From Catellatospora sp. KI3 (GTDB lineage Bacteria; Actinomycetota; Actinomycetes; Mycobacteriales; Micromonosporaceae), in contig NZ_JASAMB010000001.1 of the NCBI RefSeq assembly GCF_029948125.1, positions 558,001 through 622,000 on the forward strand: DNA of 64,000 nucleotides, written 5' to 3'. The notes under the pieces are model-generated. The model searched no databases. It saw only the letters and a list, made by a program, of their open reading frames with translations, and was not told the origin of the DNA. The position numbers and the translations under genes are program-made. Below are positions 6,318-14,303 of this stretch, piece by piece (the stretch's first letter is position 1; every line of letters starts with the position of its first letter).

Positions 6318-9233
6318 TCAGCCGGTGGTGGGCGTAGGGCTGGGCGTGGGCGTGGTCGGGTTCGCGGCGGCGTTGGCCGTCTCGAACTCCTTGATCGCCG
6401 CGTCCAGGGCGGCCAGCGCCTTGCCGTACGCCTCGAAGTCGCCCTTCTGCTGCGCCGCCCGCAGGTCGTCGATGGCCTGGTCGACCTTCGCGGCCGCCGC
6501 CGCCAGCGGTGTGCCCGTGACGGGCGGCGTGCCCGTCGTCGGCGGCTTCTCGGGAGTCACCACGGGCGGAGTGCCGGTGGTGGTCCCGACCAGCTGCTTG
6601 ATGCCCTCGGCGAGGGTGTCCGCGAAGGCCACCTTGTCGCCGTAGCTCAGCAGCACCTTCTCCAGCAGCGGGTACGTCTTCTCACCGCTGGAGCGCAGGT
6701 AGATCGGCTCGACGTAGAGCATGCCGCCGCCGTACGGCAGGGACAGCAGGTTGCCCTTGACGACGTTGGGGCCCCAGATGTTGAGCTGGTTGCGGACCGC
6801 CCCGTCGTTCTCCATCTGCTGCTGCGCCTGGCCCGGACCTGGGATGCGGTTGTCCTTGTTGAGCTCCAGCACCTCCAGCACCGGCTTGCCGTCGACGTAC
6901 GACCCGGAGATCAGCGCGGCGAGGTTCTGCCGCGCCGCCGGCGTCACCGCCGAGGTGAGCTGGAAGCGCGCCTCGGTCTGCCCCGGCAGCTGCGTGAGCA
7001 GGTAGTACGGCGGCTGCTTGGCGTCGCCGTGGCCGGCCGGGTCGTTGGGCACCGCCCAGAAGTCGGGTGCGTTGAAGAAGTCGTTGGCGTTGTTGACGTG
7101 GAACCGGGTCAGCAGGTCGCGCTGCACCTTGAACATGTCCGCCGGGTAGCGGAAGTGCGCCGCGAGCTCCGCCGGGATCTGGTCCTTCGGGGTGATCAGC
7201 TTGCCGCCGAACGCCTTGTTCCAGGCCTGGAGGACGGGGTCCTTATCGTCGAACTGGTACAGCGTGACCGTGCCGTCGTAGGCGTCCACGGTGGCCTTGA
7301 CCGAGTTGCGGATGTAGTTGATCTCCTGCTTGGCCAGGCGGAACGTGCCGTCGCCGGTCAGCGAGTCGCTGGTGGCGTCCTGCAGGTCGATGCGCTGCGA
7401 GTACGGGAAGTTCGCGCTGGTGGTGTAGCCGTCGACGATCCACACGATGCGCCCGTTCACCGCCGCCGGGTACGGGTCGCCGTCCAGGGTCAGGAACGGC
7501 GCCACCTTCTGCACCCGGTCGCGCGGGTCGCGCTCGTACAGGATCTTCGAGTTGCCGTTGACCGCGTCGGCCAGCAGGAACTTCGACTCCGCGTACTTGA
7601 TCGAGTAGAGCAGCCGCCGCCAGGTCGAGCCGATGTCGACGCCGCCCTTGCCGGTGTAGGTGTAGCGGGCGTCGCTGGTGTCGCCGGTGGGCCGGTCGTA
7701 CTCGGCCGCGGCCGCGCCGTCGGAGCTGCCCACCACCGCGTAGTCGCTCATCCGCTCGCCGTAGTAGATGCGCGGCTGCTCGACCGGCAGCTTGTCGGTG
7801 GGCGAGGAGCAGCCCTGCTCGCTGGACTGCTTCGACTGCCCGGTGAAGAAGCCGGAGACGAAGAACGGCTGGCCGTTGCAGACCGTGGTGTTGGCCGGGG
7901 CCGCCACCAGGCCGTAGCCGTGGGTGAAGACGGTGTGCCGGTTGATCCAGTTGTTCTGTGCCGCCGACAGCTTGCTGTACTCGATCTCGCGTACGCCGAC
8001 CACGTAGTCGGCGAGCTTGCCGTCGACGGTGTACCGGTCGATGTCCAGCTTGTCGCCGAACTGGTAGAAGCTGCGCACCTGCGAGAACTGCGTGTACGTC
8101 TCGGGCACCACGGCCGGGTCGAGCAGGCGGATGTTCGGCACGATGGTCTTGTCGTCCGCCAGCGAGGCCGGCGGCACCAGCGTCTCCGACGAGTAGGGCG
8201 TGCTCACCGCCGCGTCCAGCCCGTACGCGCTGCGCGTGGAGGCGATGGCCCGCTCGATGTACGGCGCCTCGCGGCTGTTGCGGCTCGGGTCGACCTGGAA
8301 CGTCTGCACGCCCCACGGGTAGATGCCACCGATCGCCACCGCCGAGATCGCCAGCAGGCCCAGCGCCACGCCCGGCCAGGTCAGGTTGCGCAGCCACGCG
8401 TTGGAGAAGATCAGGATCGCGATCGCCACGATCACGGAGATGTAGGTCAGCATCTCCTTGGCCGGCAGCAGCGCGTGGATGTCGGTGTAGCCGGCGCCGG
8501 TCAGGCCGGTGCCGGTGATGGTGTCCAGCAGCAGCGCCCGGCGGTCCAGCACGTACGCGATCGCCTTGAGGATCACGAACAGCGCCACCAGGCTGGTCAG
8601 GTGGGCCCGCGCGCCGGTGGTCATCCGGTCGCCCGGCCCGGCCAGGCGCACCCCGCCGTAGAGGTAGTGCACGCCCATCGCGCCGAGCAGCGCCAGCACC
8701 GTCACGGTGAAGCCGGTGTTCAGCAGGTACTGCCAGAACGGCAGCTTGAAGACGTAGAACCCGATGTCGGTGCCGAACTGCGGATCCTTCTGCCCGAACG
8801 GCACCGCGTTCTCGAACAGCAGCCACTGCTGCCAGTGGCCCTGCGCGGCCAGGCCGCCGAAGAACGCGATCACGCCGGACAGCAGCAGGAACCAGCGGTT
8901 CAGGTGCGGGCCGAGCAGGTACCGGTAGCGCTCCAGCGTCTGCTGCTCCACCCCGGTCGGGGGCAGGAACGGCCGCAGCTTGTACGCCAGGTACAGGTTG
9001 CCGAACAGGAACGCGCCGATGATCAGGCCGAACACCCCGAACAGGCCCAGCCGCGTGCCGAGCTGCCCGGTGAACACCCTGGTCGCGCCGAGTTCGTCGA
9101 ACCACAGCCATTCGGTCCAGGCGTCCACCACCCATCCGATGAGGGCGAAGAACACCAGCAGGCCGGTCAGCACGATGAGCCAGGCGCGGCCGCGGCGGCT
9201 CATGTGCGGCAGTTGACTTGATCGGGTCACCAC
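6318..9233 (-). CDS. UPF0182 family large membrane protein
   Basis: A 971-residue protein of the UPF0182/COG1615 family, conserved in actinobacteria and cyanobacteria but of unknown function. About seven hydrophobic segments occupy the first ~300 residues (for example AWLIVLTGLLVFFALIGWVV followed by WLWFDELGATRVF). A large, probably extracytoplasmic domain follows, with motifs such as VTLYQFDDKDPVLQAW and PYGGGMLYVEPIYL. The tail is Thr/Pro-rich with a short helix and another Pro/Thr end. The GTG at 9233 (or 9230) gives the expected TRSS-type N-terminus; an ATG at 9203 is the alternative, as neither has a clear ribosome site. The neighbouring protease and DUF2342 genes occur in the same order in mycobacteria. 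Confidence 0.93.
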   Translation of the reverse strand: MVTRSSQLPHMSRRGRAWLIVLTGLLVFFALIGWVVDAWTEWLWFDELGATRVFTGQLGTRLGLFGVFGLIIGAFLFGNLYLAYKLRPFLPPTGVEQQTLERYRYLLGPHLNRWFLLLSGVIAFFGGLAAQGHWQQWLLFENAVPFGQKDPQFGTDIGFYVFKLPFWQYLLNTGFTVTVLALLGAMGVHYLYGGVRLAGPGDRMTTGARAHLTSLVALFVILKAIAYVLDRRALLLDTITGTGLTGAGYTDIHALLPAKEMLTYISVIVAIAILIFSNAWLRNLTWPGVALGLLAISAVAIGGIYPWGVQTFQVDPSRNSREAPYIERAIASTRSAYGLDAAVSTPYSSETLVPPASLADDKTIVPNIRLLDPAVVPETYTQFSQVRSFYQFGDKLDIDRYTVDGKLADYVVGVREIEYSKLSAAQNNWINRHTVFTHGYGLVAAPANTTVCNGQPFFVSGFFTGQSKQSSEQGCSSPTDKLPVEQPRIYYGERMSDYAVVGSSDGAAAAEYDRPTGDTSDARYTYTGKGGVDIGSTWRRLLYSIKYAESKFLLADAVNGNSKILYERDPRDRVQKVAPFLTLDGDPYPAAVNGRIVWIVDGYTTSANFPYSQRIDLQDATSDSLTGDGTFRLAKQEINYIRNSVKATVDAYDGTVTLYQFDDKDPVLQAWNKAFGGKLITPKDQIPAELAAHFRYPADMFKVQRDLLTRFHVNNANDFFNAPDFWAVPNDPAGHGDAKQPPYYLLTQLPGQTEARFQLTSAVTPAARQNLAALISGSYVDGKPVLEVLELNKDNRIPGPGQAQQQMENDGAVRNQLNIWGPNVVKGNLLSLPYGGGMLYVEPIYLRSSGEKTYPLLEKVLLSYGDKVAFADTLAEGIKQLVGTTTGTPPVVTPEKPPTTGTPPVTGTPLAAAAAKVDQAIDDLRAAQQKGDFEAYGKALAALDAAIKEFETANAAANPTTPTPSPTPTTG

Positions 9234-9250
9234 GTAGGAAGCCTACGTGG
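9230..9250. repeat. Perfect 9-bp inverted repeat at UPF0182 start
   Basis: CCACGTAGG and CCTACGTGG flank a three-base spacer and overlap the putative GTG start of the UPF0182 gene. It could be an operator, or a hairpin in the short gap after the Lon-like protease gene. Confidence 0.6.
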
Positions 9251-9292
9251 CCGCGCAAGGACCAGCCTCGCCGCGTCGCGGTGCCGACGCCG

Positions 9293-10351
9293 TCAGCAGG
9301 TCGGCGGCTGACCGCCCGCACGCAGCGTGGCCAGGGCGTTCAGCGCGTCGTCGAGGGTCGCCACCTTGATCAGCGGCAGGCCGTCGAGGGCGTTGGCCTT
9401 CGCCTCGGCGCAGTTGTCGGCCGGGGTCAGGAAGACCTTGGCGCCGGCCTTCTTGGCGCCGTACAGCTTCTGCGGCACGCCGCCGATCGGGCCGACGTTG
9501 CCGGCGTCGTCGATGGTGCCGGTACCAGCGATGATCTTGCCGCCGGTGAGGTCCTCCGGGGTCAGCTTGTCCATGATGCCCAGGGCGAACATCAGGCCCG
9601 CGCTGGGACCGCCGATGTCGTCGAGCTTGATGCTCAGGTCGAACGGGTGCGGCTGCACCGTGGCGACCTCGATGTTGATGCGCGGGGTCTGGTCGGTGGC
9701 GGAGGCGGGCTTGGTGGCCACCTCGACCGCCTCAGCCTTGCCGTCCCGGGTGACCTGGAACTTCAGCACCGTACCCACCGGCTTGGCCTTGATCAGCTCG
9801 ACCAGCTGCGACGGCGACTCGATCTTCGTGCCGTCGACCGACTCGATGACGTCGCCCTTCTTCAGCTTCCCGTCCGAGGCGCCGCCCGCGGTGACCTCGC
9901 CGACACTGACGCGCACCGGGTAGCCCAGCTTGCGCAGCGCGGCGGTCTCCGCGCTGGTCTGCGACTCCTTGAAGTCCTCCTGGTTCTGCTGCTCGACCTG
10001 GTCCTTGGTGCGGTCGGGCGGGTAGACGAACTCGTACGGCACGACGGCCTGCTCGTCGGAGAACCAGCCCTTGATCACGTCGAGCAGGCCGGTGCGCGAC
10101 TGCACGTTCACGGTGACCAGCCGCAGCTGCCCGTCGGAGTCCGACGTCGAGGTCTTGGCGATCTGGATCACCTCCTGGCAGCCCTTGGCGCCGACGGTGC
10201 ACTCGTCGCCGTCGGCGTCCACCGCGGTCAGCGTGTTCACGGTGGGACCGGCGCTCATCACCACGTAGGGCACCCGGGCCAGGCTGATTCCGGCCACCAG
10301 CAGCACGGCGAGCACGAAGCCCGCCAGTACGGTCACACCGCGACGTTTCAT
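9293..10351 (-). CDS. Membrane-anchored PDZ/Lon-like serine protease
   Basis: A 352-residue protein with an N-terminal membrane anchor (residues ~7-26), a PDZ domain (roughly 150-215, with KKGDVIESVDG) and a C-terminal Lon-type (S16) catalytic domain. Ser250 in GGPSAG and Lys295 in PQKLYGAKKAG form the Ser-Lys dyad, 45 residues apart as in Lon. ATP-binding domains are absent, as in the YlbL/Rv3194c family, so it is an ATP-independent protease acting at the extracytoplasmic face. The ATG at 10351 is chosen because translation from there begins MKRRG followed directly by the anchor. It is divergent from the DUF2342 gene. Confidence 0.92.
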   Translation of the reverse strand: MKRRGVTVLAGFVLAVLLVAGISLARVPYVVMSAGPTVNTLTAVDADGDECTVGAKGCQEVIQIAKTSTSDSDGQLRLVTVNVQSRTGLLDVIKGWFSDEQAVVPYEFVYPPDRTKDQVEQQNQEDFKESQTSAETAALRKLGYPVRVSVGEVTAGGASDGKLKKGDVIESVDGTKIESPSQLVELIKAKPVGTVLKFQVTRDGKAEAVEVATKPASATDQTPRINIEVATVQPHPFDLSIKLDDIGGPSAGLMFALGIMDKLTPEDLTGGKIIAGTGTIDDAGNVGPIGGVPQKLYGAKKAGAKVFLTPADNCAEAKANALDGLPLIKVATLDDALNALATLRAGGQPPTC

Positions 10352-10470
10352 GCGGGCCAGCGTAGCCGCCGCGCCCGGGAATCCGGCTCGAAGAGCGGCC
10401 GACCCTGAATTGTCCCCGATCAGCCCGGGGTATGAGTCACTTCGGCTCAACTTCGCGTACGGTGGAGGGC

Positions 10471-11748
10471 GTGTCCGACACCCCATTCGGGTTCGCCTTC
10501 CCCGGCGGCCAACCACCAGACCCCAACGACCCGCAGCAGATGCAGCAGTTCCTGGCGGGCCTGCAGCAGCTCATGGCCATGAGCCAGCCGGGCGGCGGCC
10601 CGGTGAACTGGGACCTCGCCCGCCAGGTCGCCACCACGACGCTGAACACCGAGGGCGATCCGGCGGTCTCGGCCGCCGACCGCGCCGAGGTCGGGGAGGC
10701 GCTGCGCCTGGCCGACCTGTGGCTGGAACCGGTCACCTCGCTGCCCAGCGGCCTGGTCGGCACCGCCGCCTGGAACCGCAATGAGTGGATCTTCAACACG
10801 CTCGACGTGTGGCGCAAGCTCGCCGACCCGGTGGCCGGGCGCATGGTCGCCGCCATGGGCGACCTGGTCCCGCCGGAGCGCCGCGCGCAGCTCGGCCCGA
10901 TGGCCGCGATGATCACCGGCCTGGGCGGCGCCCTCTTCGGCGGCCAGTTCGGCCAGGCCCTGGCCAAGCTCGCCACCGAGGTCCTCTCGGCCGGCGACAT
11001 CGGCCTGCCGCTGGGCCCCGCCGGCACCGCCGCGCTGGTCCCGGCCAACATCCGGGCGTACGGCGAGGGCCTGGAACTCGACCCCGGTGAGCTGCGCCTG
11101 TTCACGGCCCTGCGCGAGGCCGCCCACCAGCGGCTGTTCGGGCACGTCCCGTGGCTGCGCGGGCACGTGCTCAGCGCCGTCGAGGCGTACGCCAACGGCA
11201 TCAAGGTCGACCGGGAGGCGATCGAGGAGGCGCTGGGCCGCATCGACCCGAGCGACCCCGAGTCGATGAACGAACTGCGCCTGGAGGGCATCTTCACGCC
11301 CGACGACAGCGAGCAGCAGCGCATCGCGCTCAACCGGCTGGAGACCACGCTCGCGCTGGTCGAGGGCTGGGTCTGCCACACCGTCGAGGCGGCGGCCGCC
11401 GGTCGCCTGCCCAACGTGGTGCGGCTGTCCGAGATGTTCCGGCGCCGCCGCGCCGCGGGCGGACCCGCCGAGCAGACGTTCGCCGCGCTGGTCGGACTGG
11501 AGCTGCGCCCGCGCCGCCTGCGCGAGGCGGCAGCCCTGTGGGCGGCGCTGACCGAGCACCGGGGCGTGGACGGGCGGGACGCCCTCTGGGCCCACCCGGA
11601 CCTGCTGCCCGACGAGGAGGCGTTCACCGATCCGGTCGCGTACGCCACCCGCTCGGAGACCGACTGGGACATCAGCGCGCTGGACGACCTCGCGCCGAAC
11701 CCGGAACCGGGGCCGCCGTCGGACCCCGACGACCCCGCTCACCCCTAG
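10471..11748 (+). CDS. Zinc-dependent metalloprotease-like protein (DUF2342)
   Basis: About 425 residues, matching the actinobacterial DUF2342/zincin-like hydrolase family (Rv3195 type). The conserved core AAWNRNEWIFNTL and the helix REAAHQRLFGHVPWLRGH are visible; the latter carries the presumed metal ligands in place of a classical HExxH. The N-terminus is Gly/Pro/Gln-rich. The GTG at 10471 has GGAGG close upstream; an ATG at 10432 is possible but lacks a ribosome site. It is divergent from the Lon-like protease with about 120 bases between, the same arrangement as in mycobacteria. Substrate unknown. Confidence 0.88.
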   Translation: MSDTPFGFAFPGGQPPDPNDPQQMQQFLAGLQQLMAMSQPGGGPVNWDLARQVATTTLNTEGDPAVSAADRAEVGEALRLADLWLEPVTSLPSGLVGTAAWNRNEWIFNTLDVWRKLADPVAGRMVAAMGDLVPPERRAQLGPMAAMITGLGGALFGGQFGQALAKLATEVLSAGDIGLPLGPAGTAALVPANIRAYGEGLELDPGELRLFTALREAAHQRLFGHVPWLRGHVLSAVEAYANGIKVDREAIEEALGRIDPSDPESMNELRLEGIFTPDDSEQQRIALNRLETTLALVEGWVCHTVEAAAAGRLPNVVRLSEMFRRRRAAGGPAEQTFAALVGLELRPRRLREAAALWAALTEHRGVDGRDALWAHPDLLPDEEAFTDPVAYATRSETDWDISALDDLAPNPEPGPPSDPDDPAHP

Positions 11749-11758
11749 CTTCAACCGA

Positions 11759-11806
11759 AGGAAGGGCCCCTTCTTATCGCTTCGCGATGTAGAAGGGGCC
11801 CTTCCT
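11759..11806. repeat. Intergenic palindrome, family A (GAAGGGGCCCTTC), copy 1
   Basis: Arms 11759-11774 and 11791-11806 are perfectly complementary over 16 bp and the loop contains a secondary ATCGC/GCGAT stem. The same core with a GCGATAAGAAGGG-like border recurs near 40,017 and 48,288. It may end the DUF2342 transcript. Confidence 0.85.
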
Positions 11807-11848
11807 AACGCTCACGCCCCCGCCGAGGCGGCCCGGCGCAGGGCGAAC

Positions 11849-11913
11849 GTGCAGTTTCGGGGAAACTGGGCGAATTGGGGTCATGATTCCAGCACTTTCC
11901 CTGAAATTGCACG
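11849..11913. repeat. Intergenic palindrome, family B (TGCAGTTTCGGGGAAACTG), copy 1
   Basis: An imperfect inverted repeat of about 65 bp with arms GTGCAGTTTCGGGGAAACTG and AGCACTTTCCCTGAAATTGC. Related copies lie at 28,275 and 51,107. All three are outside coding regions. Confidence 0.8.
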
Positions 11914-11947
11914 CATCCGGCGGCGCGGCGCCGCTCAGTGCCCCGGG

Positions 11948-12463
11948 TCAGTGGCCGGCGGCGGCGATGCCCTCGAGGTAGCCGCGGGCGCGCTCGGTGC
12001 GCGGGTAGCGGCTGACCAGCTCCCAGAAGCGGGCGTTGTGGCTGGGCACGATCAGGTGGACCAGCTCGTGCAGCAGCACGTAGTCGCCCACCCAGCCCGG
12101 CATCTCGCGCACCCGCTCCGACAGCCGGATGGTGCGGTCGGCCGGGGTGCAGGAGCCCCAGCGTCCGTTCTGGTTGGTGACCCAGCGGACGCTGGCGGGC
12201 ATGGCGATCGCGCCGAACTCGGTCAGGTAGCGTTGGGCGAGCTGCCGCGCGCGCGTCTCCAGATCGGCATCGCTACGCTGGCTGCGCAGGTCTCTCGCGG
12301 CGAGCCGGGCGAGCATCTTGCCGACCCACTCGCTCTCCTCCGCGCGGGAGAACTGGCTCGGAATGAGCACCACCACCCGCTCACCCTCCCGGTAGGCGGA
12401 CACCGTCCGACGCCGACGCTCGCTGCGCCGGACCTCGACCACGGGCTTGCGTGCGGCGGCCAT
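11948..12463 (-). CDS. YgjP-like zinc metallopeptidase (M48 family)
   Basis: A 171-residue soluble protein of the YgjP/DUF45 family. The motif HELVHLIVPSHNARFWEL contains the HExxH zinc site and the downstream His six residues later that is typical of the family; WGSCTPADRTIRLS is the second conserved block. The N-terminus is basic (VEVRRSERRRRTVS), also typical. Function is unknown beyond predicted peptidase activity. It starts at ATG 12463 and faces a long promoter region shared with the DUF5679 gene. Confidence 0.92.
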   Translation of the reverse strand: MAAARKPVVEVRRSERRRRTVSAYREGERVVVLIPSQFSRAEESEWVGKMLARLAARDLRSQRSDADLETRARQLAQRYLTEFGAIAMPASVRWVTNQNGRWGSCTPADRTIRLSERVREMPGWVGDYVLLHELVHLIVPSHNARFWELVSRYPRTERARGYLEGIAAAGH

Positions 12464-12907
12464 CAGCGACCGGCACAGGCCAGGTGGTTTGCGGGGGTAA
12501 CCAGGGGGGTGTTGCTCACGGCATGGACGCTAGCGGCCGCCTCCCAGGGTTCCGCAAGGGTCAATCTTGTGATCATCGCCAGATTTGGCTGGATACGTGC
12601 CCTTCGCCAAGAAAATTCTTGCGGCCGGGCATGATCGCCTAGGTCGCCATAAGGGACATTGCTCGATACGCAGGCGACTTCCAGAGAATGCCTCATCTTC
12701 GACAAGCGTGATGACTCCGGCGTGTCTCGCGTAACCTGACTAGTCAGATCGATCCGGACAGGCAGACTTCCACCGTCACAGCACGGGCGCCCCGGCGGTG
12801 GCGCCCGGCGATCCGTCGCCAGTGGCTCCACTCGGCCGTCCGCCGCAACGGCGGCCGTCACCGACTCCCCACCGGCGCCCGGCACCGTTGATCATGGAGG
12901 AGGAATC
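12464..12907. other. Intergenic region with two perfect palindromes
   Basis: This 444-base region separates divergent genes. It is less GC-rich than its surroundings around 12,540-12,750 and holds two perfect palindromes, CAAGAAAATTCTTG (12608-12621) and CTGACTAGTCAG (12736-12747), which could be operators. A minus-strand open frame across it has no family resemblance and was not accepted. The last bases contain the ribosome site of the DUF5679 gene. Confidence 0.6.
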
Positions 12908-13063
12908 ATGGCCGAGGAGAAGTACAACGGCTACTGCGTGAAGTGCAAGGAGAAGCGTGACTTCACCGGCAAGGTGGAGATCTCCAAGACCGGTATGCGG
13001 ATGGCCAAGGGTCCCTGCCCCGTCTGCGGCACCACGGTGAACCGCATTCTCGGCAAGGCCTGA
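12908..13063 (+). CDS. DUF5679 small zinc-ribbon-like protein
   Basis: A 51-residue protein beginning MAEEKYNGYCVKCKEKRDF and ending CPVCGTTVNRILGKA. Two CxxC pairs (YCVKC and CPVCG) form a predicted zinc knuckle. This is the DUF5679 family, abundant in actinobacteria and adjacent to the ABC1 kinase/WhiB7 region in many of them. GGAGGAGG lies 6-13 bases before the ATG, predicting strong translation, and a clear terminator follows. Role unknown. Confidence 0.92.
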   Translation: MAEEKYNGYCVKCKEKRDFTGKVEISKTGMRMAKGPCPVCGTTVNRILGKA

Positions 13064-13102
13064 GCCACCGACCGTTCCCGCGCGGCACCTTCGCGCACAG
13101 CA

Positions 13103-13134
13103 CAGAGGGCCCGCGAGGTTACGCGGGCCCTCTG
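13103..13134 (+). terminator. Hairpin terminator after DUF5679 gene
   Basis: A perfect 13-bp stem (13103-13115 with 13122-13134) with a six-base loop, 39 bases past the stop codon. Confidence 0.85.
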
Positions 13135-13163
13135 TCGTACTCCCGACATTTCTCCCCAAGATC

Positions 13164-13226
13164 TGTGGATAACCCCGGTCCGGGCTGTGGAAAACGCCTT
13201 GATCATCGGGGATGGCCTGTGGATAA
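13164..13226 (+). promoter_or_regulatory. Cluster of three DnaA-box-like motifs
   Basis: TGTGGATAA occurs at 13164-13172 and 13218-13226, with TGTGGAAAA at 13186-13194. TGTGGATAA is the exact complement of the classical DnaA box TTATCCACA. All three are in the same orientation within 63 bases, between the DUF5679 terminator and the ThiF-like gene. Whether DnaA binds here is untested. Confidence 0.5.
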
Positions 13227-13263
13227 CGCACCGGAAGTCCGATCCCGGCGGCACGCTCGGCAC

Positions 13264-14226
13264 GTGGAACGTCACCCCCTGCCACGCCCGACCCTGCTGC
13301 CCGGCCTGCGCCTGCTCTGGCGCAACCGGCACACCGTGCAGGTGGGCACCGACCCCGGCCAGGCCGTCGTGCTGGAGCTGCCGCACCCGGCCGCGGCCCG
13401 GCTGTTCGACCTGCTCGACGGCGCGCGCACCGAACGGGCCGTGCTGGCCGAGATGGGCCGGATCGGCCTGGCGGCGCCGCAGGTGCACGAGGTGCTGGGC
13501 GCGCTGGTCGAGGCGGGCCTGGTCGTCCCCGCCGACGCGCTGCTGCCCGCCGCCCTGCCCGCCGCCCGACGCGACCAGCTGCGCGACGAGGCGGCCGCCC
13601 TGGCCCTGCGCGACGCCGGGCGACCAGGCGCCCGGCCCTCGCGGACGCTGCGCCGCCGGGCGCAGGCGCGGATCGTGGTCGCTGGCCACGGGCCGCTGGC
13701 CGAGCTGCTGGGCGAGACCCTGCAGGCCGCCGGGGTCGGCACGGTCGCCTGGGTGGACCGCCCCGGCGGCACCGCCCGGCTCGCCGGGTCGGCCGGGCAC
13801 ACCCTGCGCGCCACCGACGCCACCTTCCGGGTGCAGGTCGGTCCCGCCGTGAGCGGCCGGGGCACCCGGCGGCGCGTGCCGCACCTGGCCCTGGGCGTGC
13901 GCGACGGCACCGCCGTGGTCGGCCCGCTGGTGCCCGCCACCGGCGGCCCCTGCCTGCGCTGCCTGGACCTGCACCGGGCCGACCGCGACCCGTGCTGGCC
14001 GGATCTGGCGGCGCAGCTGGCGCAGGCGGCGCCGGTGCGCGACCCGTGTGCCGCGGCCACCCGGGTCACCGCGGCCGGCTTCGCCGCCGCCGAGATCCTG
14101 GCCTTCCTGGACGGCGCCGAGCCCACCACGATCGGCACCACGGTGGAGATCAACGGGGTGGCGCCGTGGCGGCGGCGGTCATGGTCACCGCACCCGGCCT
14201 GCGACTGCACCCGGCGCCGCCGGTGA
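13264..14226 (+). CDS. ThiF-like/cyclodehydratase-type protein
   Basis: About 320 residues resembling the E1/ThiF-like proteins annotated as TOMM precursor leader peptide-binding proteins (Rv3196 neighbourhood). The first ~80 residues look like a winged-helix leader-binding fold (RPTLLPGLRLLWRNRHTVQV). The middle has a Rossmann-like start ARIVVAGHGPLAELLGE. Cys pairs GPCLRCLD and HPACDC form the tetra-Cys zinc site of the family. No thiazole/oxazole precursor or YcaO gene is nearby, so a peptide-modifying role is not supported by context. The GTG at 13264 is chosen for its N-terminus; no ribosome site is obvious. Confidence 0.72.
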   Translation: MERHPLPRPTLLPGLRLLWRNRHTVQVGTDPGQAVVLELPHPAAARLFDLLDGARTERAVLAEMGRIGLAAPQVHEVLGALVEAGLVVPADALLPAALPAARRDQLRDEAAALALRDAGRPGARPSRTLRRRAQARIVVAGHGPLAELLGETLQAAGVGTVAWVDRPGGTARLAGSAGHTLRATDATFRVQVGPAVSGRGTRRRVPHLALGVRDGTAVVGPLVPATGGPCLRCLDLHRADRDPCWPDLAAQLAQAAPVRDPCAAATRVTAAGFAAAEILAFLDGAEPTTIGTTVEINGVAPWRRRSWSPHPACDCTRRRR

Positions 14227-14303
14227 GCGCCCACCGCCGTGGCCTTCACGAACTCTTCACCGCGGCATGACGCATTCGCGCCGAGGTCGGCGACAATGGC
14301 ACG

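Noticed and set aside
12463-12885. Minus-strand open frame in the gap before DUF5679
   Set aside because: No ribosome site, no family resemblance, codon use does not follow the strong GC bias in third positions, and the region contains palindromes expected of a control region.
13264-14226. Thiazole/oxazole-modified peptide cluster
   Set aside because: The ThiF-like protein resembles such enzymes, but no YcaO protein, dehydrogenase or precursor peptide lies nearby, and the same gene sits here in species without such clusters.
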